Shown: piece by piece, positions 1 to 8,276 of the stretch
Position numbering within the stretch: position 1 is the stretch's first letter
Layout: the number at the start of each line of letters is the position of its first letter
Source of the DNA: Cellvibrionaceae bacterium
GTDB lineage: Bacteria > Pseudomonadota > Gammaproteobacteria > Pseudomonadales > Cellvibrionaceae
Direction: 5' to 3'
DNA length: 24,117 nt
NCBI GenBank assembly: GCA_021151525.1
Contig: JAGKXD010000086.1
Coordinates: 1-24,117 of the forward strand
Position numbers and translations under genes: made by a program
The notes under the pieces: model-generated
The model's input: only the letters and a program-made list of their open reading frames with translations
Told to the model about the DNA's origin: nothing
Database searches by the model: none

Positions 1-226
1 CAATCAACTGGTCCACGCGCGACTCATCGCTATGGTCGTGGTAAGCAATACAGGGGGTTTTGATAGCAAAATGGGACAAGAGGCGGGAACTGTGTCGCGT
101 ATCTTCAGCGGCGATCAAGGCTACTGTTTGTAGAGTTTCTACCGCTCGCGGTACCATATCGCCCAAATTGCCGATGGGTGTGGCCACGACATACAAAATG
201 CCCTGGTTTAAGGCTGATGTTGACAT
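1..226 (-). CDS. rsmI: RsmI, 16S rRNA 2'-O-methyltransferase (N-terminal part, runs off the window)
   Basis: Reading leftward from the ATG at 226, the protein begins MSTSALNQGILYVVATPIGN and continues LGDMVPRAVETLQ and IAAEDTRHSRLLSHF, then IAYHDHSDESR. The VATPIGNLGDM stretch and AEDTRHS are hallmarks of RsmI (YraL), the tetrapyrrole-methylase-fold enzyme that 2'-O-methylates C1402 of 16S rRNA in the cytoplasm with SAM. About 75 of some 280 residues are present, and the frame is open to the window edge. It is divergent from lpoA with only 85 bp between, the same arrangement as yraL/yraM in enterobacteria. The partial gene is intact as far as it can be read. Confidence 0.93.
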   Translation of the reverse strand, partial: MSTSALNQGILYVVATPIGNLGDMVPRAVETLQTVALIAAEDTRHSSRLLSHFAIKTPCIAYHDHSDESRVDQLI

Positions 227-311
227 ACCGCTTTCCGGATAAGGGAGCCGGGCGCCTAGCGCCAGACTCTGTTGAGTTCATTACTTTTGCTGGTTTTTCA
301 CCGAGGTTTTC

Positions 312-2198
312 ATGCCGATACGGCCTTTTGTGCGCAAACTACTTAACCACACTGCAACCGGTTTACTGGCTTCTGCCTTGGTGCTGACCCTGAGTAGCTG
401 CGGTAGCAACCCCCCCCAACCGGAAAAACGCAAGGCGCCACCCGTCAAAACCCAGGCAAAAACTCCCAGTGCTAACCAGCTGCTGGAACTTGCACGCCAA
501 AGCCAGTCCCCCGAGCGCGAAAGTCTGGTACTTCAAGCAGCGCAGGTTTATGTGGATGCTGGTAAATTCAGTCGCGCGCGCGCTTTGATTAGCGACATGA
601 ATCCCGATGACCTGCCTGATCAGTCGTACATTAAATACACCGATTTACTCAGTACCCTCGCCTTGCAAGAGGGTTCCAATTTCCTCGCCCACGGCATTCT
701 AACCAAGCAGCGCCTGGAACAACAATGGCAAGCCATGGAACCCACCACAGAAATCGCCTTGCGTGAAAAACGCGCGCAGGTTTTTACCTTGCTGGGTGAA
801 GCGCAACATAGTGTAAATGAGCGCATCCAACTCGCCGCGTTAATTAGCAACAAGCAACAGCGCCAACAAAATCAGGATGCCATCTGGCAAAACCTGATGA
901 GTATTCCCTTCGCCGAATTACAGCAACTCGCGCAGGACGAGTACGGAGAAGCGGCACGCGGTTGGTATAGTCTTGCCGCCATCAGCAAAAATAACCAAAT
1001 CGATTTGGAGCAACAGCGTGAGCAACTGCAACAATGGCTCAACGAGTGGCGCCAGCACCCAGCGCGCGATAATTTGCCCAATGATTTGCGCTTGCTGCAA
1101 AGCTTGATCGATCAACAACCCAAACAAATTGCGCTCTTATTGCCCATGCAAGGCAAATTGGCCGAAGCCGGTGAAGCGGTACGCGACGGTTTTTTTGCAG
1201 CCTATTACTATGCACTTGGCAATGGCCGTAACGCACCTGAAGTGCGGCAATACGATAGCAGCGGCGATGCATTAGCAGCGTATCAACAAGCGGTTGCTGA
1301 AGGTGCCGATCTGGTCATCGGCCCCATCGATAAAGAAAAAGTGACTGAACTCAGTTTGATGCCGTCATTGGAAGTGCCGGTGTTAGCGCTGAATTATCCC
1401 GATGCGCAGCCAGCGCAACCGCTGAAAGGCTTTTATCAATTTGGTTTGGCGGTCGAAGACGAAGCGCGTCAAGTAGCGCGGCAGGCATTTGTAGAGGGCC
1501 ATCGCCAGGCGATGGTCATTATTCCCTCGCAAGAGTGGAGCGAACGCAGCGCACGCGCTTTTGCCGATGAGTGGGAAAAGCTCGGCGGCGTAATTGTAAA
1601 TCGCACTCAATTTCAGCCCGGCGTAAATTACTCAGGGCTGGTGAAAGATGCGATGCTGATTGAACAAAGTCAAATTCGTGCACGCGAGTTGCAAGAGTTA
1701 CTCGGCGTAAATTTAATTGCCTCGCCGCGCAGCCGCAGCGATGTTGATATGATTTTCCTCATTGCTGACCCGGCGCAAGCACGTCAAATTAAACCGACAT
1801 TTGCCTTTCACTACGCGGGAAAAATTCCAGTGTATGCCACCAGCCAGGTTTACTCCGGCGAACCCAATGTGAAAGCAGACCGCGATTTAAATGGCATTCG
1901 TTTTAATACTATGCCCTGGCTGTTTGATTCAACCAGCCCGGAAAAACAAGCTGTTGCGCAGTACACTAAATCCGCTGCTGTATATGGTCGCCTTCATGCA
2001 CTGGGGGCAGACGCTTTCCGGTTGTACGCGCGCTTGCCACAATTAGAGCAAGTACCGCAAATGCGAATTTTTGGCGCAACCGGCGCATTACGAATGAATG
2101 CAGGGCGCATCGAACGCGAACAAATATGGGTAAGGTTCCGCAATGGTGAAGCCCAACCGCTGCCCATGGTTATCAACGAAAGCGAACTACAATACTAG
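312..2198 (+). CDS. lpoA: LpoA-type outer-membrane lipoprotein (LppC/YraM), activator of penicillin-binding protein
   Basis: The 628-residue protein starts with a lipoprotein signal: charged n-region, hydrophobic stretch LLASALVLTL, then lipobox LSSC with the modified Cys at residue 30. Residues about 35-245 are helical, Gln/Leu-rich and TPR-like. From about residue 272 (IALLLPMQGKLAEAGEAVRD) it has the periplasmic-binding-protein-like fold of LppC. In E. coli, LpoA reaches through the periplasm from the outer membrane and stimulates the class A PBP1A; this role is taken from the family. GAGG precedes the ATG by a few bases. The C-terminal domain includes VAEGADLVIGPIDKEKV, typical of the ligand-binding-like lobe. 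It is followed by yraN, diaA and dolP in the conserved order. Length is close to the usual 600-680. Confidence 0.92.
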   Translation: MPIRPFVRKLLNHTATGLLASALVLTLSSCGSNPPQPEKRKAPPVKTQAKTPSANQLLELARQSQSPERESLVLQAAQVYVDAGKFSRARALISDMNPDDLPDQSYIKYTDLLSTLALQEGSNFLAHGILTKQRLEQQWQAMEPTTEIALREKRAQVFTLLGEAQHSVNERIQLAALISNKQQRQQNQDAIWQNLMSIPFAELQQLAQDEYGEAARGWYSLAAISKNNQIDLEQQREQLQQWLNEWRQHPARDNLPNDLRLLQSLIDQQPKQIALLLPMQGKLAEAGEAVRDGFFAAYYYALGNGRNAPEVRQYDSSGDALAAYQQAVAEGADLVIGPIDKEKVTELSLMPSLEVPVLALNYPDAQPAQPLKGFYQFGLAVEDEARQVARQAFVEGHRQAMVIIPSQEWSERSARAFADEWEKLGGVIVNRTQFQPGVNYSGLVKDAMLIEQSQIRARELQELLGVNLIASPRSRSDVDMIFLIADPAQARQIKPTFAFHYAGKIPVYATSQVYSGEPNVKADRDLNGIRFNTMPWLFDSTSPEKQAVAQYTKSAAVYGRLHALGADAFRLYARLPQLEQVPQMRIFGATGALRMNAGRIEREQIWVRFRNGEAQPLPMVINESELQY

Positions 2199-2288
2199 GC
2201 AACTGCCGTTTTTATCGAGCAAAATGATTAGCAGCTAATTGTTGACTGGCTGCATTTACTGTTAACCGAAGGTATTAAAGGGAAGATT

Positions 2289-2699
2289 ATGAACAACAGC
2301 AACAAGGACGCTACAGCACCCGGTATAGACACCAGCGTAGTCATAGGTGCTACTGCTGAACACTATGCCGAGCAGTATTTACAGCAGCAAGGACTCATCA
2401 CCCGCACGCGCAACTACCGCTGCAAGCTCGGCGAAATCGATTTGATTATGCTGGAGAAAAACCCACGCGGAAACACGCTGGTTTTTGTAGAAGTGCGCCT
2501 GCGCACCAATAAGCGTTTTGCGCCCGCGCTGGAAACAGTGGATTACCGCAAACAGCAAAAAATTATCAAAACCGCCCAGCGCTTTTTACAAGAGCAAAAG
2601 CTCTACGACAAAATCGCCTGTCGCTTTGATGTGATAGCATTGGATCAAACTGGCACAGCACCGCCCGTCCAGTGGATTAAAAATGCATTCAGCACCTGA
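2289..2699 (+). CDS. yraN: YraN/UPF0102 family nuclease-fold protein
   Basis: This 136-residue protein has the UPF0102 pattern: GATAEHYAEQYLQQQGL (helix), TRNYRCKLGEIDLI, then LVFVEVRLRTNKRF and a helical tail with KQQKIIKTAQRFLQ. GEID followed by VEVR is the conserved, restriction-endonuclease-like core of the family (Holliday-junction-resolvase-like), here with Arg in the place of the usual Lys of ExK (VEVRLR, as in many YraN proteins). The biochemical function is not settled in the family, so none is asserted. AGGGAAG lies just upstream of the ATG. Its end overlaps the region upstream of diaA, consistent with one transcription unit lpoA-yraN-diaA-dolP. The N-terminus before GATAEHY is about 20 residues longer than in E. 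coli. Confidence 0.88.
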   Translation: MNNSNKDATAPGIDTSVVIGATAEHYAEQYLQQQGLITRTRNYRCKLGEIDLIMLEKNPRGNTLVFVEVRLRTNKRFAPALETVDYRKQQKIIKTAQRFLQEQKLYDKIACRFDVIALDQTGTAPPVQWIKNAFST

Positions 2700-2751
2700 G
2701 CGAAGGTACCAATGCACCCAACATTATTCGAATGACTACAGCGACCCCTTT

Positions 2752-3336
2752 ATGGAACAACGTGTAATTACCCTGTTTCACGAAAGTATTGAAGCCAAGA
2801 TGCAAGCCGGTGAACAACTTGCACCGCTGCTGGCCAATGCCAGTGAGTTTATTGTGCACGCCCTCTTACACGAGAAAAAAGTGCTAACTTGTGGCAATGG
2901 CATCTCTGCCGCGCAAGCGCAAATCTTTACCGCCAGCCTGATTAATCGTTTTGAACAGGAACGTCCCAGCTTGCCGGCGCTAAATCTGGGTTCTGACTTC
3001 ACCACCCAAACAGCTATCGGCAGCGATTCCAGCTTTAACGACATCTACGCCAAACAAATTCGCGCACTCGGGCAAGCGGGCGATATTTTGTTATTGCTCA
3101 CCAGCACCGGCAAAGCGAGCAATTTACTGCAAGCCATCAGTGCCGCACACGACAAAGAGATGCAAGTGATTGCACTCACAGCGGGTGACGGCGGCGACGT
3201 TGCCGCGCTATTAACCCATGGTGACATTGAACTTCGAGTGCCATTATTTGCCAAACCCCGTATCCACGAAGTGCACTTGCTCAGCTTATTTTGCTTATGT
3301 GACTTGATTGATCAGCAATTGTTTGGAGGTTTTTAA
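2752..3336 (+). CDS. diaA: DiaA, DnaA initiator-associating factor (SIS domain)
   Basis: The 194-residue protein from the ATG at 2752 aligns from its first residues with E. coli DiaA (MEQRVITLFHESIEAKM against a similar start). It has the SIS fold: CGNGISAAQAQIFTASLINRF, ERPSLPALNL, YAKQIRALGQAGDILLLLTS and IHEVHLLSLFCLCDLIDQQLF. DiaA forms a tetramer that binds DnaA and promotes timely initiation at oriC; it is a relative of phosphoheptose isomerase GmhA and is often misnamed as such. The frame stays open back to an ATG at 2683, which would add 23 residues and overlap yraN. I prefer 2752 from family length (about 196), although no clear ribosome binding site precedes it. Confidence 0.88.
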   Translation: MEQRVITLFHESIEAKMQAGEQLAPLLANASEFIVHALLHEKKVLTCGNGISAAQAQIFTASLINRFEQERPSLPALNLGSDFTTQTAIGSDSSFNDIYAKQIRALGQAGDILLLLTSTGKASNLLQAISAAHDKEMQVIALTAGDGGDVAALLTHGDIELRVPLFAKPRIHEVHLLSLFCLCDLIDQQLFGGF

Positions 3337-3929
3337 TGCAATTAATGCGTTCGCTTGCCCTTTATGCTCTGACTTTTTTCGCATTGAGTGTAATGGCATT
3401 TCAGTTAAGCGGCTGCGCGCGCGTAATTCATGCAACCACCAGTGACCCGGTGCAAATCAGTAATAACAAACGCTCACTGGGCACCAAACTCAATGATGAT
3501 CGATTGGAAACCTATGCGCGAGTAAACCTGCTCAAGGCTGATCAGGCATTTGAAAATACCCGCGTAAATATCGATAGCTTTAACGGTTTTGTATTATTGA
3601 CCGGCCAGGTTCCCTCGGAACATTTACGCCAACTCGCTGGCAGCACCGTGGGCGCAATCAACTCCGTACGTCAGGTACATAATGAATTACAAGTGGGGCC
3701 GGTCGCTCGTTTTGGCTCACAAAGCCTGGATGCCTGGATCACCACTAAAATCAAATCGCGCCTGGTGGCCAGCAGTATTCAAAGCCGTCGCATTCATATC
3801 ATTACCGAAGCCCAGACAGTTTTTCTAATGGGCTTGGTATCGCGTCATGAAGCGGATCGTATTGCTGAAGTCGCACGCACCAGCGATGGCGTACAACAGG
3901 TTGTTAAGGTTTTTGAATACGTGGACTAG
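3336..3929 (+). CDS. dolP: DolP/YraP dual BON-domain outer-membrane lipoprotein
   Basis: The 197-residue protein begins with a signal sequence ending in lipobox LSGC (Cys 27). Two BON domains follow: about residues 55-117 (ETYARVNLLKADQAFENTRV ... GFVLLTGQVPS ... VRQVHNEL) and about 131-196 (DAWITTKIKSRLVAS ... VFLMGLVSRHEADRI ... VKVFEYVD). BON domains bind phospholipid; DolP (YraP) is an outer-membrane lipoprotein that keeps the envelope intact and affects BAM activity in E. coli. The diaA stop and this start share one base (TAATG), a translational coupling signature, and GGAGG sits just before it at the end of diaA. It closes the conserved rsmI-lpoA-yraN-diaA-dolP neighbourhood. Confidence 0.9.
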   Translation: MQLMRSLALYALTFFALSVMAFQLSGCARVIHATTSDPVQISNNKRSLGTKLNDDRLETYARVNLLKADQAFENTRVNIDSFNGFVLLTGQVPSEHLRQLAGSTVGAINSVRQVHNELQVGPVARFGSQSLDAWITTKIKSRLVASSIQSRRIHIITEAQTVFLMGLVSRHEADRIAEVARTSDGVQQVVKVFEYVD

Positions 3930-4128
3930 CAGTCCGCGCATTATTTCCGGCCCTTCTATCGATGGTCTTTTATCACCTGATTCGCGCGTTTATCGCCTGC
4001 TTACCCAGCATCAGGATTTGCCACTGGAAATCTCACGTTATCCTGTTAGTATCCTGCGCAACGGCAACTGGCAACTTGCCAGTTTTAGCCAATCACCATT
4101 TATTGACACGCAAAGGAAAACATCATGA
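3886..4128 (+). CDS. Possible small ORF of about 80 codons between dolP and lemA, unrecognised
   Basis: An open frame begins inside the 3' end of dolP (ATG at 3886; another at 3847) and runs to a TGA at 4126-4128 that overlaps the lemA start in the pattern ATGA. The part outside dolP reads like protein (SIDGLLSPDSRVYRLL, PLEISRYPVSILRNGNWQLA) and has no low-complexity bias. In favour: protein-like composition and coupling to lemA. Against: no clear ribosome binding site at either ATG, overlap with dolP in another frame, and no family I recognise. I keep it as a candidate only. Confidence 0.3.
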   Translation: MAYNRLLRFLNTWTSSPRIISGPSIDGLLSPDSRVYRLLTQHQDLPLEISRYPVSILRNGNWQLASFSQSPFIDTQRKTS

Positions 4129-4718
4129 TTTCTACCATTGTTACGCTGGTGATAATTGCCCTGTTGGTGTTCTACGTAATCGGGATTTACAACAAACTGG
4201 TCGCGCTGAAAAATCGCTACCAAAATGCATTCTCCCAAATTGAAGTGCAATTAAAGCGCCGCTATGACCTTATTCCCAATTTGGTAGAGACAGCAAAAGG
4301 CTATATCAAACACGAACGCGAAACATTGGAAGCTGTGATCAGCGCGCGTAATCAGGCAATTAATGGCTTGCAAGCCGCAGCGGCAAATCCCGGTAGCGCA
4401 GCTGCCATGACTGAACTGGCCGGCGCAGAAAATTTATTAACCAGTGCCATGAGCCGCCTGAATGTGGTGATGGAGGCTTATCCTGATTTGAAAGCCTCGC
4501 AAAATATGATGCAGGTTTCCGAAGAGCTGACCAGTACGGAAAACAAAGTCGCCTTCGCTCGTCAGGCATTTAATGATGCAGTAACCGCCTACAATACTTA
4601 CAAACAAAGTTTTCCACCCGTGGTGTTAGCAGCCAGTTTTGGCCACAGAGACGATGCAGGTTTGTTAGTGTTTGGCGATAGCGCCGAAATCCAGGCGGCA
4701 CCCAAGGTGCAGTTTTAA
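4125..4718 (+). CDS. lemA: LemA family membrane protein
   Basis: This 197-residue protein has one N-terminal membrane segment (ISTIVTLVIIALLVFYVIGI, about residues 2-21) followed by the LemA signature: YNKLVALKNRYQNAFSQIEV, then LKRRYDLIPNLVETAKGY, then a long helical coiled segment (HERETLEAVISARNQAINGL, AENLLTSAMSRLNVVMEAYP). LemA proteins are anchored with the helical domain outside or in the periplasm and have no agreed enzyme activity. They commonly sit next to an M48 peptidase gene, exactly as here. AAAGGAAAA precedes the ATG at good spacing. The C-terminus departs from the family core after AYNTYKQSFP, where it normally ends with a short variable tail. Confidence 0.93.
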   Translation: MISTIVTLVIIALLVFYVIGIYNKLVALKNRYQNAFSQIEVQLKRRYDLIPNLVETAKGYIKHERETLEAVISARNQAINGLQAAAANPGSAAAMTELAGAENLLTSAMSRLNVVMEAYPDLKASQNMMQVSEELTSTENKVAFARQAFNDAVTAYNTYKQSFPPVVLAASFGHRDDAGLLVFGDSAEIQAAPKVQF

Positions 4719-4730
4719 CACTTTCATCAC

Positions 4731-4764
4731 AAAATCTTCCTTCTATATATAGAAGGAAGATTTT
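4731..4764. repeat. 34-bp perfect palindrome after lemA, possible terminator
   Basis: Positions 4731-4747 and 4748-4764 are exact reverse complements, each half AAAATCTTCCTTCTATA or its complement. It lies 13 bp after the lemA stop. The RNA hairpin would end in a run of U (T at 4761-4765), so it can act as a factor-independent terminator, in either direction because the left side has an A-run. The TATATATA centre is AT-rich, which makes a tight loop less likely than a cruciform or a repeat-element origin. Related copies are at 4783-4803 and 5864-5885. Confidence 0.75.
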
Positions 4765-4782
4765 TCCCTCTCAGGCACGAGC

Positions 4783-4803
4783 AAGTCTTCCTTCTTTATA
4801 TAC
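4783..4803 (+). repeat. CTTCCTTCT short repeat, copy upstream of the M48 gene
   Basis: The copy reads AAGTCTTCCTTCTT followed by TATATAC. Its first 14 bases match exactly the reverse complement of 5872-5885 inside the M48 peptidase gene, and its core CTTCCTTCT occurs again in the palindrome at 4731-4764. Four half-copies of one core in 1.2 kb are not expected by chance. Confidence 0.6.
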
Positions 4804-4834
4804 AGCAATCACTCATTGCCAACAGGTTGCGCCT

Positions 4835-6826
4835 ATGAACTTTTTCGAACACCAGGATCGCGCCCGCCGTAATACTCACTATTTAATCTTGTTGTTAATT
4901 TTGGCGGTCGTATCACTGGTAGCAATTACCACCTTACTATTTGCAACACTTGCCTATTTCAGCGATGAGCATCGCCAGCAATCGGCGCAAACAGCATGGC
5001 AGGGAATTTTACATGCGCTCAGCCCTACCGCTTTTTTATGGATCGCATTAGGTGTGAGCAGTGTGGTACTACTGGGCAGTTTATTTCGCTTTATGCAATT
5101 AGGCGCTGGTGGCAAAACCGTTGCTGAAGCCATGGGTGGTCGCTTGTTAATGGGTAACACGCAGGACGCTGATGAACGCAAAATTTTAAATGCGGTAGAA
5201 GAGATGGCAATTGCCTCCGGCACTGCTGTACCGCCAGTGTATTTAATGGAAGAAGAAAGTATCAACGCCTTCGCCGCTGGTTATCACCCTCAGGATGCTG
5301 TTATAGGTATTACGCGCGGCTGTATTCAAAGTTTATCGCGCGATGAATTGCAAGGAGTGATTGCCCATGAGTTCAGCCATGTATTTCACGGCGATATGCG
5401 TATTAACATGCGCTTGATTTCCCTACTGTATGGAATTCTGGTAATTGGCTTGATTGGCGAATTTCTTATTCGGATTGCCAGCAATCGCAGTAGCAGTCGC
5501 TCCAGTAAAGATAATTCGCCTGCCGCCCTTCTGGCATTAGGCGTCGGCTTATTGGTGATTGGCTACACGGGAATATTTTTTGGCAACCTGATCAAGGCGG
5601 CCGTAAGTCGCCAGCGCGAATTCCTCGCCGATGCATCTGCCGTACAATTTACCCGTAACCCGGATGGTATTTCCGGCGCGCTGAAAAAAATTGGTGGCAG
5701 TACATTTGGCTCAGAGCTACACAATGAACATGCCGCTGAATTCAGCCATATGTACTTTGGCCAGGGAGTGAAATCCTTTTTTAACTTAATGGCCACTCAT
5801 CCACCATTGGAAGAACGCATCAAGCGCATTCAACCCAACTGGGATGGCGAATTTGCTACAAGTGTATATATAAGAAGGAAGACTTCTGCAGCGGCAGAAA
5901 CTGACTCAGCTGACGCGGCTCCAATAACAGCTGATGACTTGAGTGAAGTCATTTCGGGATTTAATAACACTACTGCAACCTTGAGTTCTGCAATAGCAAC
6001 ACCGACTCAAGCCACTATCGATATAGACCAAGCGATCAATCAAATCGCTCAACCTAACAAGGCGCAAATCAGCTATGCACGTGCGCGCCTCGCAGAAATT
6101 CCAGCGGTATTAAAAAGTGCCGCACACGAAAGCTTTAGTGCGCGTGCCATTATTTTTGGTTTGCTGCTGGATCGCCATGCACAAATCGCGCAGCACCAGT
6201 TGGCACTGCTCAGCGAACATTTACCGGAACAGGAATTCCAACAGCTGCGACCGATAATTTCAGCGGCAGCATCACAGCATGCCGGGCTGCGCTTGCCGCT
6301 GGTTGAACTCTGCCTGCCCGCCTTAAAACAATTGTCCGCTGAGCAGCAACAATTATTTTTGGAGTGTATGAATGTATTAATCAGTGCCGACAAGAAAATC
6401 AGTTTGATGGAGTGGGCGCTGCACCAAATTGTCTTGCATAACAACTATCGCACCGCGCGAATTGAGCGCAACCTCAACCTGAAACAATTACCCGGCGAAT
6501 GCTCCGTTCTCTTATCGCTGCTTGCTTATGCAGGGGCAGCATCAGTTGCCGATGCGGAAACTGCTTTTGCACATGCAGAGGCTGAATTGAAATTTTCCAA
6601 CCTGGTATTGCTCCCCAAGGATCAGGTACAACTGGCTGATCTGGATAAAGCCCTGACTCAACTTAATCGGGTTAAACCACTGCAAAAACCGCAGTTGTTA
6701 AAAGCCATGAGCCAATGCGTCCTGCAGGACAACCGCGTCACTCTGGTTGAAGCCGAACTCTTCCGCGCCATCGCCGATAGCCTGGACTGCCCGGTGCCAC
6801 CGCTAATACTGGAGGCCGGGCACTAA
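4835..6826 (+). CDS. M48-family (HtpX/Ste24-like) membrane zinc metallopeptidase with C-terminal extension
   Basis: The 663-residue protein has two N-terminal membrane helices (about residues 16-43 and 68-88), the zinc motif HEFSH at 178-182 (VIAHEFSHVFHGDMRIN), two further membrane segments (about 195-215 and 230-255), and the third-ligand helix REFLADASA with Glu 262. THPPLEERIKRI closes the catalytic domain near residue 328. This is the HtpX/M48B layout for quality control of membrane proteins. HtpX itself is about 290 residues; here another 330 follow. The extension's last part (QCVLQDNRVTLVEAELFRAI ... LDCPVPPL) resembles TerB-like helical domains. A short repeat at 5864-5885 encodes VYIRRKT in the linker between the two parts. 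It is paired with lemA, a common association; the partnership in substrate handling is inference. Confidence 0.88.
   Translation: MNFFEHQDRARRNTHYLILLLILAVVSLVAITTLLFATLAYFSDEHRQQSAQTAWQGILHALSPTAFLWIALGVSSVVLLGSLFRFMQLGAGGKTVAEAMGGRLLMGNTQDADERKILNAVEEMAIASGTAVPPVYLMEEESINAFAAGYHPQDAVIGITRGCIQSLSRDELQGVIAHEFSHVFHGDMRINMRLISLLYGILVIGLIGEFLIRIASNRSSSRSSKDNSPAALLALGVGLLVIGYTGIFFGNLIKAAVSRQREFLADASAVQFTRNPDGISGALKKIGGSTFGSELHNEHAAEFSHMYFGQGVKSFFNLMATHPPLEERIKRIQPNWDGEFATSVYIRRKTSAAAETDSADAAPITADDLSEVISGFNNTTATLSSAIATPTQATIDIDQAINQIAQPNKAQISYARARLAEIPAVLKSAAHESFSARAIIFGLLLDRHAQIAQHQLALLSEHLPEQEFQQLRPIISAAASQHAGLRLPLVELCLPALKQLSAEQQQLFLECMNVLISADKKISLMEWALHQIVLHNNYRTARIERNLNLKQLPGECSVLLSLLAYAGAASVADAETAFAHAEAELKFSNLVLLPKDQVQLADLDKALTQLNRVKPLQKPQLLKAMSQCVLQDNRVTLVEAELFRAIADSLDCPVPPLILEAGH
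5864..5885 (-). repeat. CTTCCTTCT short repeat, copy inside the M48 gene
   Basis: On the minus strand it reads AAGTCTTCCTTCTT then ATATATAC, the same as 4783-4803 except for one extra base in the AT part. It is inverted relative to that copy and lies 1.06 kb away. It is translated in frame in the poorly conserved linker of the peptidase, where an insertion would be tolerated. Confidence 0.6.
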
Positions 6827-6952
6827 ATTTGTTGTTCTAGCGCAAACCAATCTCACGCCAGACACCGGATGCTCTACAACAAGCAGGTGACTAACAGGTA
6901 TAATGCGCCGCACTTAATCCGCTAATCCTGCCAACCAAATGAGGTAATTACC

Positions 6953-8003
6953 TTGCAACTGGACAACGCATCTGTTGCGCAACTGCGCGAACTGGAAAGC
7001 CAACTCAGGCAACTCCAGCTTGACCCTGATGTTTCAGGTGATGCTAACCGCTTACCAATTCGGCCTGAAAGATACCGCCAGTGCCTGGAAAAATGAAGGC
7101 GAAGTGAAGTTCCTTTGCCCGGTTCCCGGCTATGATCGCCACTACACCGTGTGCGAGCAACTCGGCATCAAAATGATCAACGTTCCTATGACATCAACCG
7201 GCCCGGATATGGATGTTGTTGAGTCACTGGTTCAAGCAGACAAATCCATCAAAGGTATGTGGTGTGTGCCCAAGTACTCCAACCCTACAGGCGTGGTGTA
7301 CAGCGATGAAACCGTAGAGCGCATTGCCAAACTCGGCCAAATCGCCAGCGCCAACTTCCGCGTATTCTGGGATAACGCCTACTCAGTACACGACCTGGTT
7401 CCCAACGCACCGCAGCTGACCAGCATTCTGGAAGCAACCCGCCGCAATGGCACTGAAGATTCTGTTGTGCAATTCGCATCTACTTCAAAAATTACCCACG
7501 CAGGCTCCGGCGTTGCTTTTGTGGCGGCAAGTGCTGCAAACCTCGCAGGCTTTAAAAAGTTTTTGAACAGCTGCACCATCGGCCCGGACAAAGTAAACCA
7601 AATTCGTCACTCGCGTTTCTTGCCAAGCAAAGAAGCACTTTTGGCGCATATGGCTAAACATGCTGAACTGTTAAACCCACGTTTTGAAGCGGTGTTGAGT
7701 GCGTTGAGCAAAGCGTTTGACGGCACCGATTTGGGCGCATGGGAAAAACCCGTCGGCGGTTACTTTGTTTCTTTTGACACCCGCAAAGGTTGTGCAAAAG
7801 AAACTGTACGCCTCGCTGCTGAAGCCGGTGTAAAACTGACCCCCGCTGGCGCGACCTATCCCTACGGCAAAGATCCGGAAGATCGCAACATTCGTATCGC
7901 GCCATCTGTGCCAACAGTTCCGGAAGTTGTAGGCGCGATGGAAGTGTTTGTTACCTGCGTAAAACTGGCATCAGTAAAGCAAAAGCTCGCCAGCCTGAGC
8001 TAA
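6953..8003 (+). pseudogene. Class I/II-like PLP aminotransferase, N-terminal quarter lost by internal deletion
   Basis: The original start is probably the TTG at 6953 behind GAGGT at 6941, giving MQLDNASVAQLRELESQLRQ, a normal beginning for this aminotransferase family. At about 7005-7012 the reading jumps to another frame, where GNSSLTLMFQVML, normally near residue 100, continues through FLCPVPGYDRH, WCVPKYSNPTGV, FWDNAYSVHDL and the PLP-lysine region STSKITHAGSG to the end. Thus roughly 70-90 residues and the frame are lost. A shorter product could start at the ATG at 6975 (342 residues; its first 11 are out-of-family), but it lacks the N-terminal part of the PLP domain. TATAAT at 6899-6904 is a likely -10. 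The original frame stops near 7096. Either a genuine pseudogene or an assembly error. Confidence 0.75.
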
Positions 8004-8022
8004 TCGCTTATTCCGCACCAGC

Positions 8023-8050
8023 AAAAAAGCCGCTTTCAAGCGGCTTTTTT
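8023..8050. terminator. Factor-independent terminator after the aminotransferase
   Basis: An A6 run, GCCGCT, loop TTCA, AGCGGC and T6 form a 6-bp GC stem that can extend with A:U pairs. It starts 20 bp after the aminotransferase stop and is nearly symmetrical. Confidence 0.85.
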
Positions 8051-8276
8051 GTTTTATCTATCAGCCACTCAGCAAACCAACCGATCTAATCAACACAGAT
8101 TAATTCCAAAACTCTCGGTTCGTTATTTTTTTTCTTTCTATACTCAAATTAGCACGACAGTATTAAACGCGTGCACTAACCCATCCCATTAACCCAATTA
8201 CCTTTAATCCGATTATCTTTAACCCTGAAGACTGTTTAACCCTTTTTCTCTGCGCTTATGCCACAGGAGATTTTGT

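Noticed and set aside
8160..8245. Imperfect TTTAACCC/TTAATCC tandem-like sequence before the YbaK-like gene
   Set aside because: Units are too degenerate to call a repeat or operator; mentioned only in the gene entry.
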